NCBI RefSeq assembly: GCF_017876155.1
Contig: NZ_JAGINP010000006.1
Span: forward strand, 124,001 to 188,000
From: Azospirillum rugosum
GTDB taxonomy: Bacteria > Pseudomonadota > Alphaproteobacteria > Azospirillales > Azospirillaceae
Direction: 5' to 3'
Length of the DNA stretch: 64,000 nucleotides
Shown here: in pieces, positions 26,126-36,526 of the stretch
Position numbering within the stretch: position 1 is the first letter of the stretch
Layout of the letters: each line of letters begins with the position of its first letter
Notes under the pieces: generated by a model
Database searches by the model: none
What the model saw: the letters and a program-made list of their open reading frames with translations, nothing else
Told to the model about the DNA's origin: nothing
Position numbers and translations under genes: made by a program

Positions 26126-26177
26126 GACGGCTTTCCGCGGCGGCGGAAAAAAAATCGCAAAGGCGGTGTTCTGGGGC

Positions 26178-26206
26178 TTGCGCACCGCCGTCGGGCTGGA
26201 TATAAA
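26178..26206 (+). promoter_or_regulatory. Promoter of tRNA-Ser
   Basis: TTGCGC at 26178-26183, a 17-bp spacer and TATAAA at 26201-26206, placing a start about 6 bp before the mature tRNA. Confidence 0.7.
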
Positions 26207-26218
26207 CGCGGCCTCTGC

Positions 26219-26309
26219 GGAGGGGTGGCCGAGTGGTCGAAGGCGCACGCCTGGAAAGTGTGTATACCCCAAAAGGGTATCGAGGGTTCGAATCCCTCTC
26301 CCTCCGCCA
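26219..26309 (+). tRNA. tRNA-Ser(GGA)
   Basis: 91 nt including an encoded CCA. The acceptor stem GGAGGGG pairs with TCCCTCC (one G-U). The D arm (TGGCCGAGTGG) is class II. The anticodon loop contains GGA, reading UCC/UCU. A long variable arm (TATACCCCAAAAGGGTA) is diagnostic for tRNA-Ser, and the T arm is GAGGGTTCGAATCCCTC. Confidence 0.97.
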
Positions 26310-26320
26310 GTAATTCTTCA

Positions 26321-26338
26321 CAGCCGCATGGGCGGCTG
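26321..26338 (+). terminator. Hairpin after tRNA-Ser
   Basis: Seven-bp stem CAGCCGC with GCGGCTG around ATGG, 11 bp after the tRNA, followed by a pyrimidine-rich TCTGCCGCTCTTCTTT. Probable terminator of the single-gene tRNA unit. Confidence 0.5.
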
Positions 26339-26370
26339 TCTGCCGCTCTTCTTTCCAAGCGGCGGTTGGT

Positions 26371-26401
26371 GCTTAGGCGTGAGAAATCATCACGCTTAAG
26401 C
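26371..26401. repeat. 12-bp hairpin between convergent tRNA genes
   Basis: GCTTAGGCGTGA and TCACGCTTAAGC pair over 12 bases with one G-U around a 7-nt loop. It lies between tRNA-Ser and the convergent tRNA-Arg. The surrounding gap 26310-26593 shows no gene I can support. Confidence 0.5.
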
Positions 26402-26593
26402 GAGACGGCTTCGAGCCGCTGATCTCCCGAAATCCTATATGGTGCCATGGACCGGCCAGCGCCGCCTTCCACACGGAAGGGGACGATGCGGCGGATTGCT
26501 CACCGTAGGACGCTATCGTCTTGCGCTGCATGCGTGAGGCACGGAGCCCTCTGGCCCCAGTGCCGCCCCGGCGGTGCCGGAGCGGGAAGGAGA

Positions 26594-26901
26594 TGGTGTC
26601 CGCGGCGGGATTCGAACCCACGGCCCCAGGATTCATACCACTTCGGCTTTCGCCGCCACCGTCCAACGTTTGGTCCGGCGTTCGTGGTCTGGACTGTCCC
26701 TTCACCATAGGCCGAGGCCCGTAGGTGCCGCCCATCCAGTCTCTACACCTTCCCCCTGTCGGGGGCTTGGCTCGGGATCGGCAAGGCGCAAGCGCGCCGT
26801 AGCGTTCCCCGACTTTGAGCGGATCCGCTGCGCCGTTTCCAAACGCAACGCCCAATTAAAAACCAGGAATCCTGTGCTCTATCCTGCTGAGCTACGCGGA
26901 C
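26594..26901 (-). tRNA. tRNA-Arg(CCU) interrupted by a group I intron
   Basis: The two exons join to a complete 77-nt tRNA. The 5' exon is 26901-26865: acceptor GTCCGCG, D arm, anticodon arm CAGGATT then CCT. The 3' exon is 26633-26594: AATCCTG, T arm GTGGGTTCGAATCCCGC, acceptor CGCGGAC, discriminator A and an encoded CCA. Acceptor strands pair perfectly only after splicing. Anticodon CCU reads AGG. The interruption falls directly after the anticodon, the position used by the known Agrobacterium tRNA-Arg(CCU) intron. Confidence 0.95.
26634..26864 (-). ncRNA. Self-splicing group I intron in tRNA-Arg(CCU)
   Basis: 231 nt, no open frame. The 5' splice site follows U of the anticodon and the last intron base is G (omega-G). 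The start can form P1: exon CCU plus GGU pairs with intron AUUGGG, giving the U-G wobble at the splice site. Catalytic-core signatures are visible in transcript sense: GGTGTAGAGACT (P7 5' side, 26749-26738 on the minus strand), ACAGTCC (P7 3' side, 26697-26691) with CTATGGTGAAGG before it, and a P9 hairpin CGGCGAAAGCCG with GAAA loop (26655-26644). These closely match the small Azoarcus tRNA-Ile intron core. It should excise itself without protein. Confidence 0.93.
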
Positions 26902-26913
26902 GTAACCTCTCTC

Positions 26914-26943
26914 CTTATAGACCGGACCGGAGCGGCCCGGCAA
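26914..26943 (-). promoter_or_regulatory. Promoter of the intron-containing tRNA-Arg
   Basis: On the minus strand, TTGCCG (26943-26938), an 18-bp GC-rich spacer and TATAAG (26919-26914). The predicted start is about 5-7 bp before the mature 5' end at 26901. Confidence 0.62.
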
Positions 26944-27101
26944 CTCCGCCCTGCGAGAATCACCGCGCAGCGCGGTTTTGCGACGGTTCGGCCCGGTGAA
27001 AGCCCGGCCCAACCGTCTCGGCGCGGCTTATAGCACGCTTTGCGCAGAGGTTCAGCGGCAATTCGTGCTGCGCGGGAACGCAAACGGTCGGGTTTGGCGG
27101 T

Positions 27102-27545
27102 CTACAGCAGGTCGCGCAGCATCGCCACCAGCGGCACGTCGGCGGGCGGCATGGGATAGGTGCCCATGCGGTTCGGGTAGACCCAGGCCAGCGTCTGGCC
27201 TTCCTGCGCGATCACGTCGCCTTCCCAGACCCGGCAGACGTAGAGCGGCATCAGGAGGTGGAACGTCTCGTAGCTGTGCGAGGCGAAGGTGAAGGGGGCG
27301 AGGCAACTGGCGGCGGTGTCGATGCCCAGCTCCTCCTTCAGCTCGCGCACCAGCGCGGCTTCCGGGGTCTCGCCCTCGTGCACCTTGCCGCCGGGGAACT
27401 CCCACAGGCCGGCCAGCGACTTGCCCGGCGGGCGCTGGGCGAGCAGCACCCGCCCGTCGGCGTCGACCAGCGCCACGGCGACCACCAGCAGCGTGGGCAG
27501 GGTGCCCGGGGCGGGCGTCGAGGCGGGGTCGTAGCAGGCCGGCAT
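27102..27545 (-). CDS. mutT: Nudix hydrolase, MutT-type (8-oxo-dGTP diphosphatase)
   Basis: 147 residues. Complete Nudix box at about 52-74: GGKVHEGETPEAAL followed by VRELKEELGI (GX5EX7REUXEEXGU). The N-terminal strand VVAVALVDADGRVLLAQRPPG and the LWEFPGG lead-in are characteristic of MutT, which sanitises oxidised dGTP. Located 13 bp downstream of argJ on the same strand, an order found in other alphaproteobacteria. Confidence 0.92.
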   Translation of the reverse strand: MPACYDPASTPAPGTLPTLLVVAVALVDADGRVLLAQRPPGKSLAGLWEFPGGKVHEGETPEAALVRELKEELGIDTAASCLAPFTFASHSYETFHLLMPLYVCRVWEGDVIAQEGQTLAWVYPNRMGTYPMPPADVPLVAMLRDLL

Positions 27546-27558
27546 CGGAAGACGCTCC

Positions 27559-28797
27559 TCAGCTGCGGTAGCTGCCGTTGATGTCGATGTAGCCGTGGGT
27601 GAGGTCGCAAGTCCACACGCGGGCCTTGCCGGCGCCCAGGCCGAGGTCGATGTGGACGTCGATCTCCTTGCCCTTCATGTGCGCGGCGACCGGCGCCTCG
27701 TCATAGCCCGGCACCTCCATCCCCTCGGCGCAGATCAGCGTGCCGCCGATGGTGATCTTGATCAGGTCGCGGTCGGCGCGCTCGCCGGCCCGGCCGATGG
27801 CGGCGACGATGCGGCCCCAGTTGGCGTCCTCGCCGGCGATGGCGGTCTTCACCAGCGGGGAGTTGGCGACGGTCAGGGCGATGCGCTTGGCGGCCGCGTC
27901 GTTGTCGGCGCCGACCAGGGTGATGGAGACGAACTTGGTCGCCCCCTCGCCGTCGCGCACGATCTGGAGCGCCAGATCCAGCATCACCTCCTCCAGCGCC
28001 TTGCGGAAGTCGGCCAGCTCCGGCGCGTTCGCATCGGCGACCGGGGCGTTGCCGGCCTTGCCGGTGGCGAACAGCAGCAGCGTGTCGCTGGTGGAGGTGT
28101 CGCCGTCCACGGTGATGGCGTTGAAGCTGCGCTCCGTGAACTCCGACAGCATGGACTGCAGCGCCGGGGCGGCGATCGCCGCGTCGGTGAAGAGGAAACC
28201 CAGCATGGTCGCCATGTCCGGCGCGATCATGCCCGATCCCTTGGCGAAGCCGCTGATCGTCACGGTCTTGCCGCCGACCGTCACCGTGCGGGTCGAGCCC
28301 TTGGCGAAGGTGTCGGTGGTCATGATGGCCCGCGCGCCGGCCTCCAGCGCCGCCGAATCGCCCTTCAGCCCGGCGACCATGCCCGGCAGGACCTTGGCGA
28401 TGGCGTCGGGGGCCAGCGGGATGCCGATCACGCCGGTGGAGGCGACGTAGACCTCATCCGTGCCGCAGCCCGCAATCTCCGCCGCGGCCTGGACGGTCGC
28501 CTGCACGGTCGCGTCGCCGGCCTTGCCGGTGAAGGCGTTGGCGTTGCCGGCGTTGACCACCACGGCGCGGGCCGAGCCCTTCGGCAGGCTGTCGCGGCAC
28601 CAGATCACCGGGGCGGAGCAGGTGAGGGACTTCGTCAGCACGCCGGCGACCGTCGTGCCCTCGTCCAGTACGGCCAGCATCAGGTCGTCGCGGCCCTTGT
28701 ATCGGATGCCGCTGTTCGCCGTGGCGATGCGCACGCCCGCCACAGGGGGGAGCGTCGGGAAACCGGCGGGTGCCAGGGGAGAGACGGTCGTGGCCAT
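27559..28797 (-). CDS. argJ: Bifunctional ornithine acetyltransferase / N-acetylglutamate synthase
   Basis: 412 residues. It recycles acetyl from N-acetylornithine to glutamate in arginine synthesis. The autoproteolytic site lies in the MATMLGF segment, where the conserved Thr becomes the nucleophile of the beta chain. Other family signatures: NAGNANAFTG, STGVIGIPL, KGSGMIAPDMATM, NAITVDGDTSTSDT and the C-terminal DLTHGYIDINGSYRS. The start is the ATG of MATTVSPL; upstream in-frame sequence is proline-rich repeat DNA. Confidence 0.96.
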   Translation of the reverse strand: MATTVSPLAPAGFPTLPPVAGVRIATANSGIRYKGRDDLMLAVLDEGTTVAGVLTKSLTCSAPVIWCRDSLPKGSARAVVVNAGNANAFTGKAGDATVQATVQAAAEIAGCGTDEVYVASTGVIGIPLAPDAIAKVLPGMVAGLKGDSAALEAGARAIMTTDTFAKGSTRTVTVGGKTVTISGFAKGSGMIAPDMATMLGFLFTDAAIAAPALQSMLSEFTERSFNAITVDGDTSTSDTLLLFATGKAGNAPVADANAPELADFRKALEEVMLDLALQIVRDGEGATKFVSITLVGADNDAAAKRIALTVANSPLVKTAIAGEDANWGRIVAAIGRAGERADRDLIKITIGGTLICAEGMEVPGYDEAPVAAHMKGKEIDVHIDLGLGAGKARVWTCDLTHGYIDINGSYRS

Positions 28798-28868
28798 GGG
28801 GCGGGCTCGTGGTCTTGGCGGGGGAGGTGGGGCGGGGGAGGTGGGGTGGTGGGGTTGGGAAGGCGTTG

Positions 28869-28975
28869 CCCCCACCCTAACCCTCCCCCGCTGGGCGGGG
28901 GAGGGGATCTGTCCCTCCCCTGCGCAGCGGGGGAGGGAGGGACCCGCGAAGCGGGAGGGTGGGGGCCTGTGCCCG
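28869..28975. repeat. Family D GC-rich repeat block (CCCTCCCCC type), copy 1
   Basis: Alternating CCCTCCCCC and GGGGGAGGG tracts that pair as nested hairpins, with an internal CCCGCGAAGCGGG stem and outer CCCCCACCCT/AGGGTGGGGG ends. It fills the gap between the parvulin stop and the argJ start. Similar blocks are at 33041 and 62041. Confidence 0.78.
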
Positions 28976-28979
28976 ATCC

Positions 28980-29936
28980 TTACTTCTTCTTCGGCTCTTC
29001 GGCCTTGGGCGCGTCGGCCTTCGGCTCTTCCTTCGGCATGGGGGAGCCGTCGAGCTGGTAGGTCTCGACCTTCGCGTCCTTGCGCAGGTCGTCGACGACC
29101 GTGGTGACGATCTCCTTGCTCAGCTGCTGCTCCAGCTGCGGCTTCACCTCGTCGAGCGCCGGCTGCGGCTGGGTGCGCTTGTCCTCGACCTTGATGACGT
29201 GCCAGCCGAACTGGGTCTTCACCGGCTCCTTGCTGATCTCGCCCTTCTTCATGGCGAAGGCGGCGTCGGCGAAGGGCTCGACCATCGTTTCCTTGGTGAA
29301 GTAGCCGAGGTCGCCGCCCTGCTGGGCCGCCACCGGGTCCTTCGACTTCTCCTTGGCGATCTTGGCGAAGTCGCCGCCCTTGTTCAGCTCGGCGATGATG
29401 GCCTTGGCCTCATCCTCCTTCTCGACCAGGATGTGGCTGGCCTTCACCTCTTCCTGCGCCGGGTTCTGCTTCAGGTAGTCCTTGTAGGCCTCCTCAAGCT
29501 TGGCCGGGGTGATGCGGGCCTGCACTTCCTTCTGGATGTAGGCGCGCTGCACCGCGCGCTCCTCGGCGCGCTTGATCTCGTCCTTGACCTCCGGAGATCC
29601 TGCGAGGTTGGCCTTGTAGCCGGCCGAGGCCACCAGCTTGGAGTTCACGAGCTGCTCGACCACCGCCGGGAAGATCATTTCCAGCGGCATCTGCTGCACC
29701 TGCGGCGGCAGCTGGCTGACCATGCGCTGCACGTCGGAGCGGTGGATCTCCTCGCCGTTGACGCGCGCGACGACCGGATCGGCCGGCGTCGCCTGGGCCG
29801 GAGTGGACTGGGCAGCGGCGGCAGGGGTGCTCGCGGCCGGGGCGGGGTTCTGGGCGTTGGCCGCGACAGGCGCGGCCAGGGCCAGGCCGCAGGCGGCCAT
29901 GGACAGAAGGGCGGCGCGGAACACTCGATTCACCAT
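28980..29936 (-). CDS. Periplasmic peptidyl-prolyl cis-trans isomerase (parvulin/SurA-like)
   Basis: 318 residues. A signal peptide (FRAALLSMAACGLALAAP) is followed by an Ala/Pro/Gln-rich linker, a SurA-N-like helical chaperone region (about 55-165: VVARVNGEEIHRSDVQRM) and one PpiC rotamase domain (about 165-265: VKASHILVEKEDEAKAI, GGDLGYFTKETMVEPF, TQFGWHVIKVED). The C-terminal tail is Lys/Glu/Pro-rich. It likely assists outer-membrane and periplasmic protein folding. It diverges from secA, linking export and folding; AAGGAAG Shine-Dalgarno precedes the ATG. Confidence 0.92.
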   Translation of the reverse strand: MVNRVFRAALLSMAACGLALAAPVAANAQNPAPAASTPAAAAQSTPAQATPADPVVARVNGEEIHRSDVQRMVSQLPPQVQQMPLEMIFPAVVEQLVNSKLVASAGYKANLAGSPEVKDEIKRAEERAVQRAYIQKEVQARITPAKLEEAYKDYLKQNPAQEEVKASHILVEKEDEAKAIIAELNKGGDFAKIAKEKSKDPVAAQQGGDLGYFTKETMVEPFADAAFAMKKGEISKEPVKTQFGWHVIKVEDKRTQPQPALDEVKPQLEQQLSKEIVTTVVDDLRKDAKVETYQLDGSPMPKEEPKADAPKAEEPKKK

Positions 29937-30201
29937 GGGGTCTTCTTCCTTCCGGCGGCGAAGCCTTGTTGGGGTGCCCGGTTTCAGGCCATTTTCGTCT
30001 CAGGCGTTCGTCTCGCGCCCGAATCCGCGGGGATTAAGCATGGGTTCGGCGCGCGGGGCAAGCGGTCCTGATGCCCTATGTCGTCTCCGGTATGGGGCCC
30101 GGGATGGGCGACAAAGGGGCGGAACGGTGGAAGAACCGTGGCAGGGCACCCGCCGTTGCGCGCCCAGCGTTTCCCGCGGCCGTTCAAAGGGGCGGGTCTC
30201 G

Positions 30202-30230
30202 TTGACAGAAACCCGCCACAGGCCTATGTG
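30202..30230 (+). promoter_or_regulatory. Promoter of secA, embedded in an inverted repeat
   Basis: Consensus TTGACA at 30202-30207, a 17-bp spacer and TATGTG at 30225-30230; predicted leader about 42 nt. The -35 box is in the loop of a 7-bp inverted repeat, GGCGGGT at 30191-30197 and ACCCGCC at 30211-30217. The rest of the 343-bp gap between the parvulin gene and secA (29937-30279) holds no gene I can support. Confidence 0.7.
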
Positions 30231-30279
30231 AGACCGGTTGAAAAGCCGGCTTCACGACGTTCCACCCTTCGAGGTTTTC

Positions 30280-33015
<2,736 letters not shown>

Positions 33016-33040
33016 GGCAGTCCCGGAAGGCCTCGCGCCG

Positions 33041-33203
33041 GGCCCCCACCCTAGCCCTCCCCCATCTTCGACGGGGGAGGGAACTCCGCCGCGCGTCCCC
33101 TAACCCCTCCCCCGCTCTCGGCGGACCCAAAGGGTCCGCCTGCCGCGTCAGCGCAAGCTTCGCTTGCGCGAGAGCGAAGTGGGGGAGGGTTGGGTGGGGG
33201 CCC
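33041..33203. repeat. Family D GC-rich repeat block, copy 2
   Basis: Starts with GGCCCCCACCCTAGCCCTCC and ends with the inverse type GGGTTGGGTGGGGGCCC. Inside are CGACGGGGGAGGG tracts, a perfect GCGGACCC-AAA-GGGTCCGC hairpin and GCGCAAGCTTCGCTTGCGC. It is the first part of the 511-bp gap between secA and the helicase; the remainder holds the helicase promoter and leader. Confidence 0.78.
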
Positions 33204-33284
33204 AGCGCCCGCAATCTGGTGACATCCCACCCTCACGCACATCTGCCCTGCCTTTACGTGTGCCGCCGCCCGCGCAGAATTCTC

Positions 33285-33313
33285 TTGGATTGTGCGGCGC
33301 AACGCCCTATGTA
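33285..33313 (+). promoter_or_regulatory. Promoter of the DEAD-box helicase gene
   Basis: TTGGAT at 33285-33290 and TATGTA at 33308-33313 with 17-bp spacing. The -10 lies inside the palindrome GCCCTATGTAGGGC (33304-33317). The predicted transcript leader is roughly 205-220 nt, unusually long for this window. Confidence 0.58.
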
Positions 33314-33337
33314 GGGCATCCTGATCGCTGGAGGCTC

Positions 33338-33361
33338 GCGCGTCTCTTGAGCGAGACGCGC
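33338..33361 (+). promoter_or_regulatory. Leader hairpin of the helicase mRNA
   Basis: A perfect 9-bp stem (GCGCGTCTC, loop TTGAGC, GAGACGCGC) directly followed by TTTG, about 20 nt into the predicted transcript. It could act as a weak attenuator or a structured cold-sensitive leader. Only the structure is visible; function is inferred. Confidence 0.45.
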
Positions 33362-33526
33362 TTTGATATCGCGGAACGGCCCCCTCGGGACCCGGTCGAC
33401 CGCAGCTTCGGACAGACGCCTCTCCCTCTTCCGACCTCCTCCCGGCGAAAACGCCGGCGTTCCACCGCTCACCACTTCGGTGCAGCGGCCGTGCGCCGTC
33501 TTGGTCCTGAGGAAAGGTTCCGCTTC

Positions 33527-35068
33527 TTGTCGTCGAACGAAATGACCGCCGTCGTCGAAACTCCGGTTGCCGACGAAACCCTGGCCGCTGCTCCGGCCAC
33601 CGAAGTCACCGATATTGAAACCGCCGCTTCCGACAGCGCCTTCGCCGCGCTGGGCCTGCACCCGCTGGTCCTGAAGGCGCTGGAAGCGTACGAATACACC
33701 ACCCCGACCCCGGTTCAGGCCGCGGCGATCCCGCACGCCCTGGAAGGCCGCGACATCCTTGCCACCGCCGAGACCGGCACCGGCAAGACCGCCGCCTTCA
33801 TGCTGCCGGCCCTGACCCGCACGGCCGAACTGCCGCGCATGGGCGTCGCCGCCCCGCGCGTGCTGGTTCTGGCCCCGACGCGCGAGCTGGCCAAGCAGGT
33901 CACCGACGCGGCCCGCAAGTACGCGAAGTTCATGAAGCGCAACATCGTGGACGTGGTCGGCGGCATGCCGTACCGCGACCAGCTGCGCCTTCTGTCGCGT
34001 GCCGTGGACGTGATGGTCGCCACGCCGGGCCGCCTGCTCGACCACGTGTCGCGCAACCGCATCGACCTCAGCACCGTCGAGGTCCTGATCCTCGACGAGG
34101 CGGACCGCATGCTGGACATGGGCTTCCTCGACGACGTCGAGACCATCGCCAAGTGCTGCCCGGAAAGCCGCCAGACGCTGCTGTTCACCGCCACGCTGGA
34201 CCGCCGCATGGCCCAGCTGGCCGGCAAGCTGCTGCGCAACCCGGAGCGCGTTGCGGTGGAGAGCACCACCACCGCGGCGAACGTCGAGCAGCGCCTGCAC
34301 CACGCCGACGACATGGACCACAAGCGCCGTCTGCTGATGCACTTCGCCGGCCAGGAAGAGGTCGGCAAGGCGATTATCTTCGCCGCGACCAAGCGCGACG
34401 CCGACACGCTGGCCGAGGAACTGGCCGCCGCCGGCCATGCCGCCGCCGCCCTGCACGGCGACATGGACCAGTTCAAGCGCAACCGCACGCTCCAGCGCCT
34501 GCGCACCGGCCAGGTGCGCCTGCTGGTGGCGACCGACGTGGCCGCGCGCGGCATCGACGTGCGCGACATCACGCACGTCATCAACTTCGACCTGCCGCGT
34601 TCGGCGGAGGACTACGTCCACCGCATCGGCCGCACGGGCCGCGCGGGCGCCTCGGGCGTGGCGATCTCCTTTGCCGCCCGTCCCGACCGCGACGCGCTGT
34701 TCCGCATCGAGCGCTACACGGGCATCCGCCTCGAAATCCACACCGTGCCGGGGCTGGAGCCGCAGCGTCCGATCCACGCCGGTGGCGGCGGCGGTCGTCC
34801 GGCCGGCCGCTCGGGCCGTCCGGGCGGCGGCAACGGCGGTGGTGGCTACAACAAGAAGCCGTGGACCCGCAACGCCAACGGCGGCGAGGGCAAGGCCGGC
34901 GGCGGTCACCCGGGCGGCTACCAGGGCCGTCCGCAGGGCCGTCCCGCGAACCGCAACGACCATGTCCGCAACGAGCATGGTCATTCGGAGCGCGGCCGGC
35001 CGGACCATGGCCACGCCCGCCGCGACTCCCACGGCGGCAAGCCGGTGGCCCGCGCGACGAAGTGGTAA
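33527..35068 (+). CDS. DEAD-box ATP-dependent RNA helicase with Gly/Arg-rich tail
   Basis: 513 residues from the proposed TTG. Q-motif region (FAALGLHPLVLKALEAYEYT, TPVQAAAIP), motif I AETGTGKT, PTRELAKQ, TPGRLLD, DEAD, motif III in the variant TAT, and the C-terminal lobe with VATDVAARGIDV and HRIGRTGRAG. The tail after about 410 is Gly/Arg/Asn/His-rich and likely binds RNA. GAGGAAAGG lies 9 bases before the TTG at 33527 but 24 before the ATG at 33542, so the TTG start is favoured. Followed by a strong terminator. The RhlE-like group is likely; exact role unknown. Confidence 0.94.
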   Translation: MSSNEMTAVVETPVADETLAAAPATEVTDIETAASDSAFAALGLHPLVLKALEAYEYTTPTPVQAAAIPHALEGRDILATAETGTGKTAAFMLPALTRTAELPRMGVAAPRVLVLAPTRELAKQVTDAARKYAKFMKRNIVDVVGGMPYRDQLRLLSRAVDVMVATPGRLLDHVSRNRIDLSTVEVLILDEADRMLDMGFLDDVETIAKCCPESRQTLLFTATLDRRMAQLAGKLLRNPERVAVESTTTAANVEQRLHHADDMDHKRRLLMHFAGQEEVGKAIIFAATKRDADTLAEELAAAGHAAAALHGDMDQFKRNRTLQRLRTGQVRLLVATDVAARGIDVRDITHVINFDLPRSAEDYVHRIGRTGRAGASGVAISFAARPDRDALFRIERYTGIRLEIHTVPGLEPQRPIHAGGGGGRPAGRSGRPGGGNGGGGYNKKPWTRNANGGEGKAGGGHPGGYQGRPQGRPANRNDHVRNEHGHSERGRPDHGHARRDSHGGKPVARATKW

Positions 35069-35090
35069 GCTCGGGTCGGTGAGAATGAGA

Positions 35091-35124
35091 AAGGCGCGGT
35101 CCCCCGGGGCCGCGCCTTTTTTCT
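35091..35124 (+). terminator. Rho-independent terminator after the helicase
   Basis: Nine-bp stem AAGGCGCGG with CCGCGCCTT around a GC-rich loop, followed by TTTTCTTT. A textbook terminator, 22 bp past the stop codon. Confidence 0.88.
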
Positions 35125-35225
35125 TTGGGCCGCGCGCCGTGCCGTTGTGGGGCCCATCCGGTTAACGAGGCAGGGACGGACATCAACCGCGTCCCAGCAA
35201 TCACAACTGGACCGAGGAATCGTCA

Positions 35226-35501
35226 ATGGCAGATCAAGGCCAGAACAACCGCATGACCGAAGCCATCGACAAGGCGAAGGACACGGCGGCCAAAGACTTG
35301 CCCGGCAATCCCGACACCAAGGGCGTGGAAAGCGCGGAGCACATCAAGCGCACCGCGGACAGCATGGCCACGGGCAACGTCCCGCACGGCGGCGACGATC
35401 CGCAGCACCTGACCGGCAACACGCGGCAGACCCCAATGCCCAGCGAAACCGGCGGCAAGGGAAACGTTGGCGATACGCCGATGAAGGAGCAGGGGCGCTG
35501 A
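35226..35501 (+). CDS. Small hydrophilic protein of unknown function
   Basis: 91 residues, very rich in Asp, Lys, Gly, Thr, Asn and Gln with no hydrophobic core (NRMTEAIDKAKDTAAKDL, then GNVPHGGDDPQHLTGNTR). Probably disordered; the composition recalls desiccation- or stress-induced hydrophilins. GAGGAA precedes the ATG. It stands alone after the helicase terminator and converges with cobD, whose stop is 7 bp away. Confidence 0.7.
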   Translation: MADQGQNNRMTEAIDKAKDTAAKDLPGNPDTKGVESAEHIKRTADSMATGNVPHGGDDPQHLTGNTRQTPMPSETGGKGNVGDTPMKEQGR

Positions 35502-35508
35502 GGCGTCC

Positions 35509-36504
35509 CTAGACCCCCGCGACGCCCCACAGCAGCAGCGCCACCAGCAGCACCAGGATCAGCGCCGCCACGGCGGTCAGGGCCAGCGCGCGGCCGATGT
35601 CGGCGGGGGTGGCGCGGGCGCGGCCGTCGCCGATCCAGGGCTCGGTGATCACCACGCCGCCGTCCCGGTGCGGCCCGGCCAGCGCCAACCCCAACGCGCC
35701 AGCCACCGCCGCGGTCGGCCAGCCCATGTTGAAGGACGCGCTCTTGCCCCCGTCGCGGACCATGGTCCGAAGCGCGCCGCCCAAATTGGCCCCCACGAAG
35801 GGAGCCGCCAGCGCCAGCAGCAGGGCGGCCAGCCGCGCCGGTATGGCGTTCAGCGCGTCGTCGAGCCGTGCAGCGGTCAGGCCGAAGCGCTCGTGCCGCA
35901 CGCCGGGATTGCCGAGCGCCGAATCGGCCCCGTCCACGGCCGCCCAGACCAGCAGCCCCGGCGCGCCCAGCAGGGCATAACCGAAGACGGGCGCCACCAG
36001 CTTGCGGGCGAAGGCCTTGGCGGCGCCCTCCACCGCGGCGCGGGCGATGCCGTGCTCGTCCAGGCTGAAGGCGTGCCGGCGGGTCAGGGGAAGGATCGCA
36101 TCCTGCGCGGCGGCGGCACCGCCCTTTTCCAGCGCCCGGCGCACCGCACGCACCCGCATCCAGGAGGCCCGGCCGCGCAGCGTGGCGAGGATCACCACCA
36201 ACTCCAGCACCCAGCCGCGCCCCACGGCGCCGATCCGGTCCACCAGCAGGCCGGCGGCGAGCGCCATGACCAGCAGGGCCAGGACGACCAGCGCGCCGCG
36301 CAGCAGTCGCGCGGTCTTGCCGCGCTCGACGCGGTTCAGCCGCCGGTCGGCCCAGGCGCAGAAGCGGCGCGACAGCGCGGCGGGGTCGGGCAGGACGCGC
36401 CCGATCCAGTCGCCCAGGACGGCGTCGATGACCAAGGCCAGCAGCAGCAGGAACAGCGGCCCCGGTCCGTTCAGGGGGTGGGCGCCGAAGGCGGTGGTGA
36501 CCAT
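35509..36504 (-). CDS. cobD: Adenosylcobinamide-phosphate synthase, CobD/CbiB family
   Basis: 331 residues with several membrane helices. It attaches aminopropanol (or its phosphate) to adenosylcobyric acid. Family landmarks: LVIDAVLGDW near the N terminus, a DGADSALGNPGVRHERFG segment, the AARLDDALNAIPARL motif and SASFNMGWPTAAVAGALGL. Sequence is divergent from enteric CbiB but the motif order is intact. It is 33 kb from the other cob genes in this window. No B12 riboswitch is apparent upstream. Confidence 0.86.
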   Translation of the reverse strand: MVTTAFGAHPLNGPGPLFLLLLALVIDAVLGDWIGRVLPDPAALSRRFCAWADRRLNRVERGKTARLLRGALVVLALLVMALAAGLLVDRIGAVGRGWVLELVVILATLRGRASWMRVRAVRRALEKGGAAAAQDAILPLTRRHAFSLDEHGIARAAVEGAAKAFARKLVAPVFGYALLGAPGLLVWAAVDGADSALGNPGVRHERFGLTAARLDDALNAIPARLAALLLALAAPFVGANLGGALRTMVRDGGKSASFNMGWPTAAVAGALGLALAGPHRDGGVVITEPWIGDGRARATPADIGRALALTAVAALILVLLVALLLWGVAGV

Positions 36505-36526
36505 GGCGACGCCCGTTCCCCCGGTG

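Noticed and set aside
26225..26422. Small rightward frame over the tRNA-Ser
   Set aside because: It is the translation of the tRNA gene itself, a common false call.
26574..26999. Open frames across the tRNA-Arg intron
   Set aside because: The sequence is a structured intron and tRNA on the minus strand; the frames have no ribosome site or homology.
29984..30187. 67-codon leftward frame between the parvulin gene and secA
   Set aside because: No ribosome site, composition like intergenic DNA, and it overlaps the promoter region.
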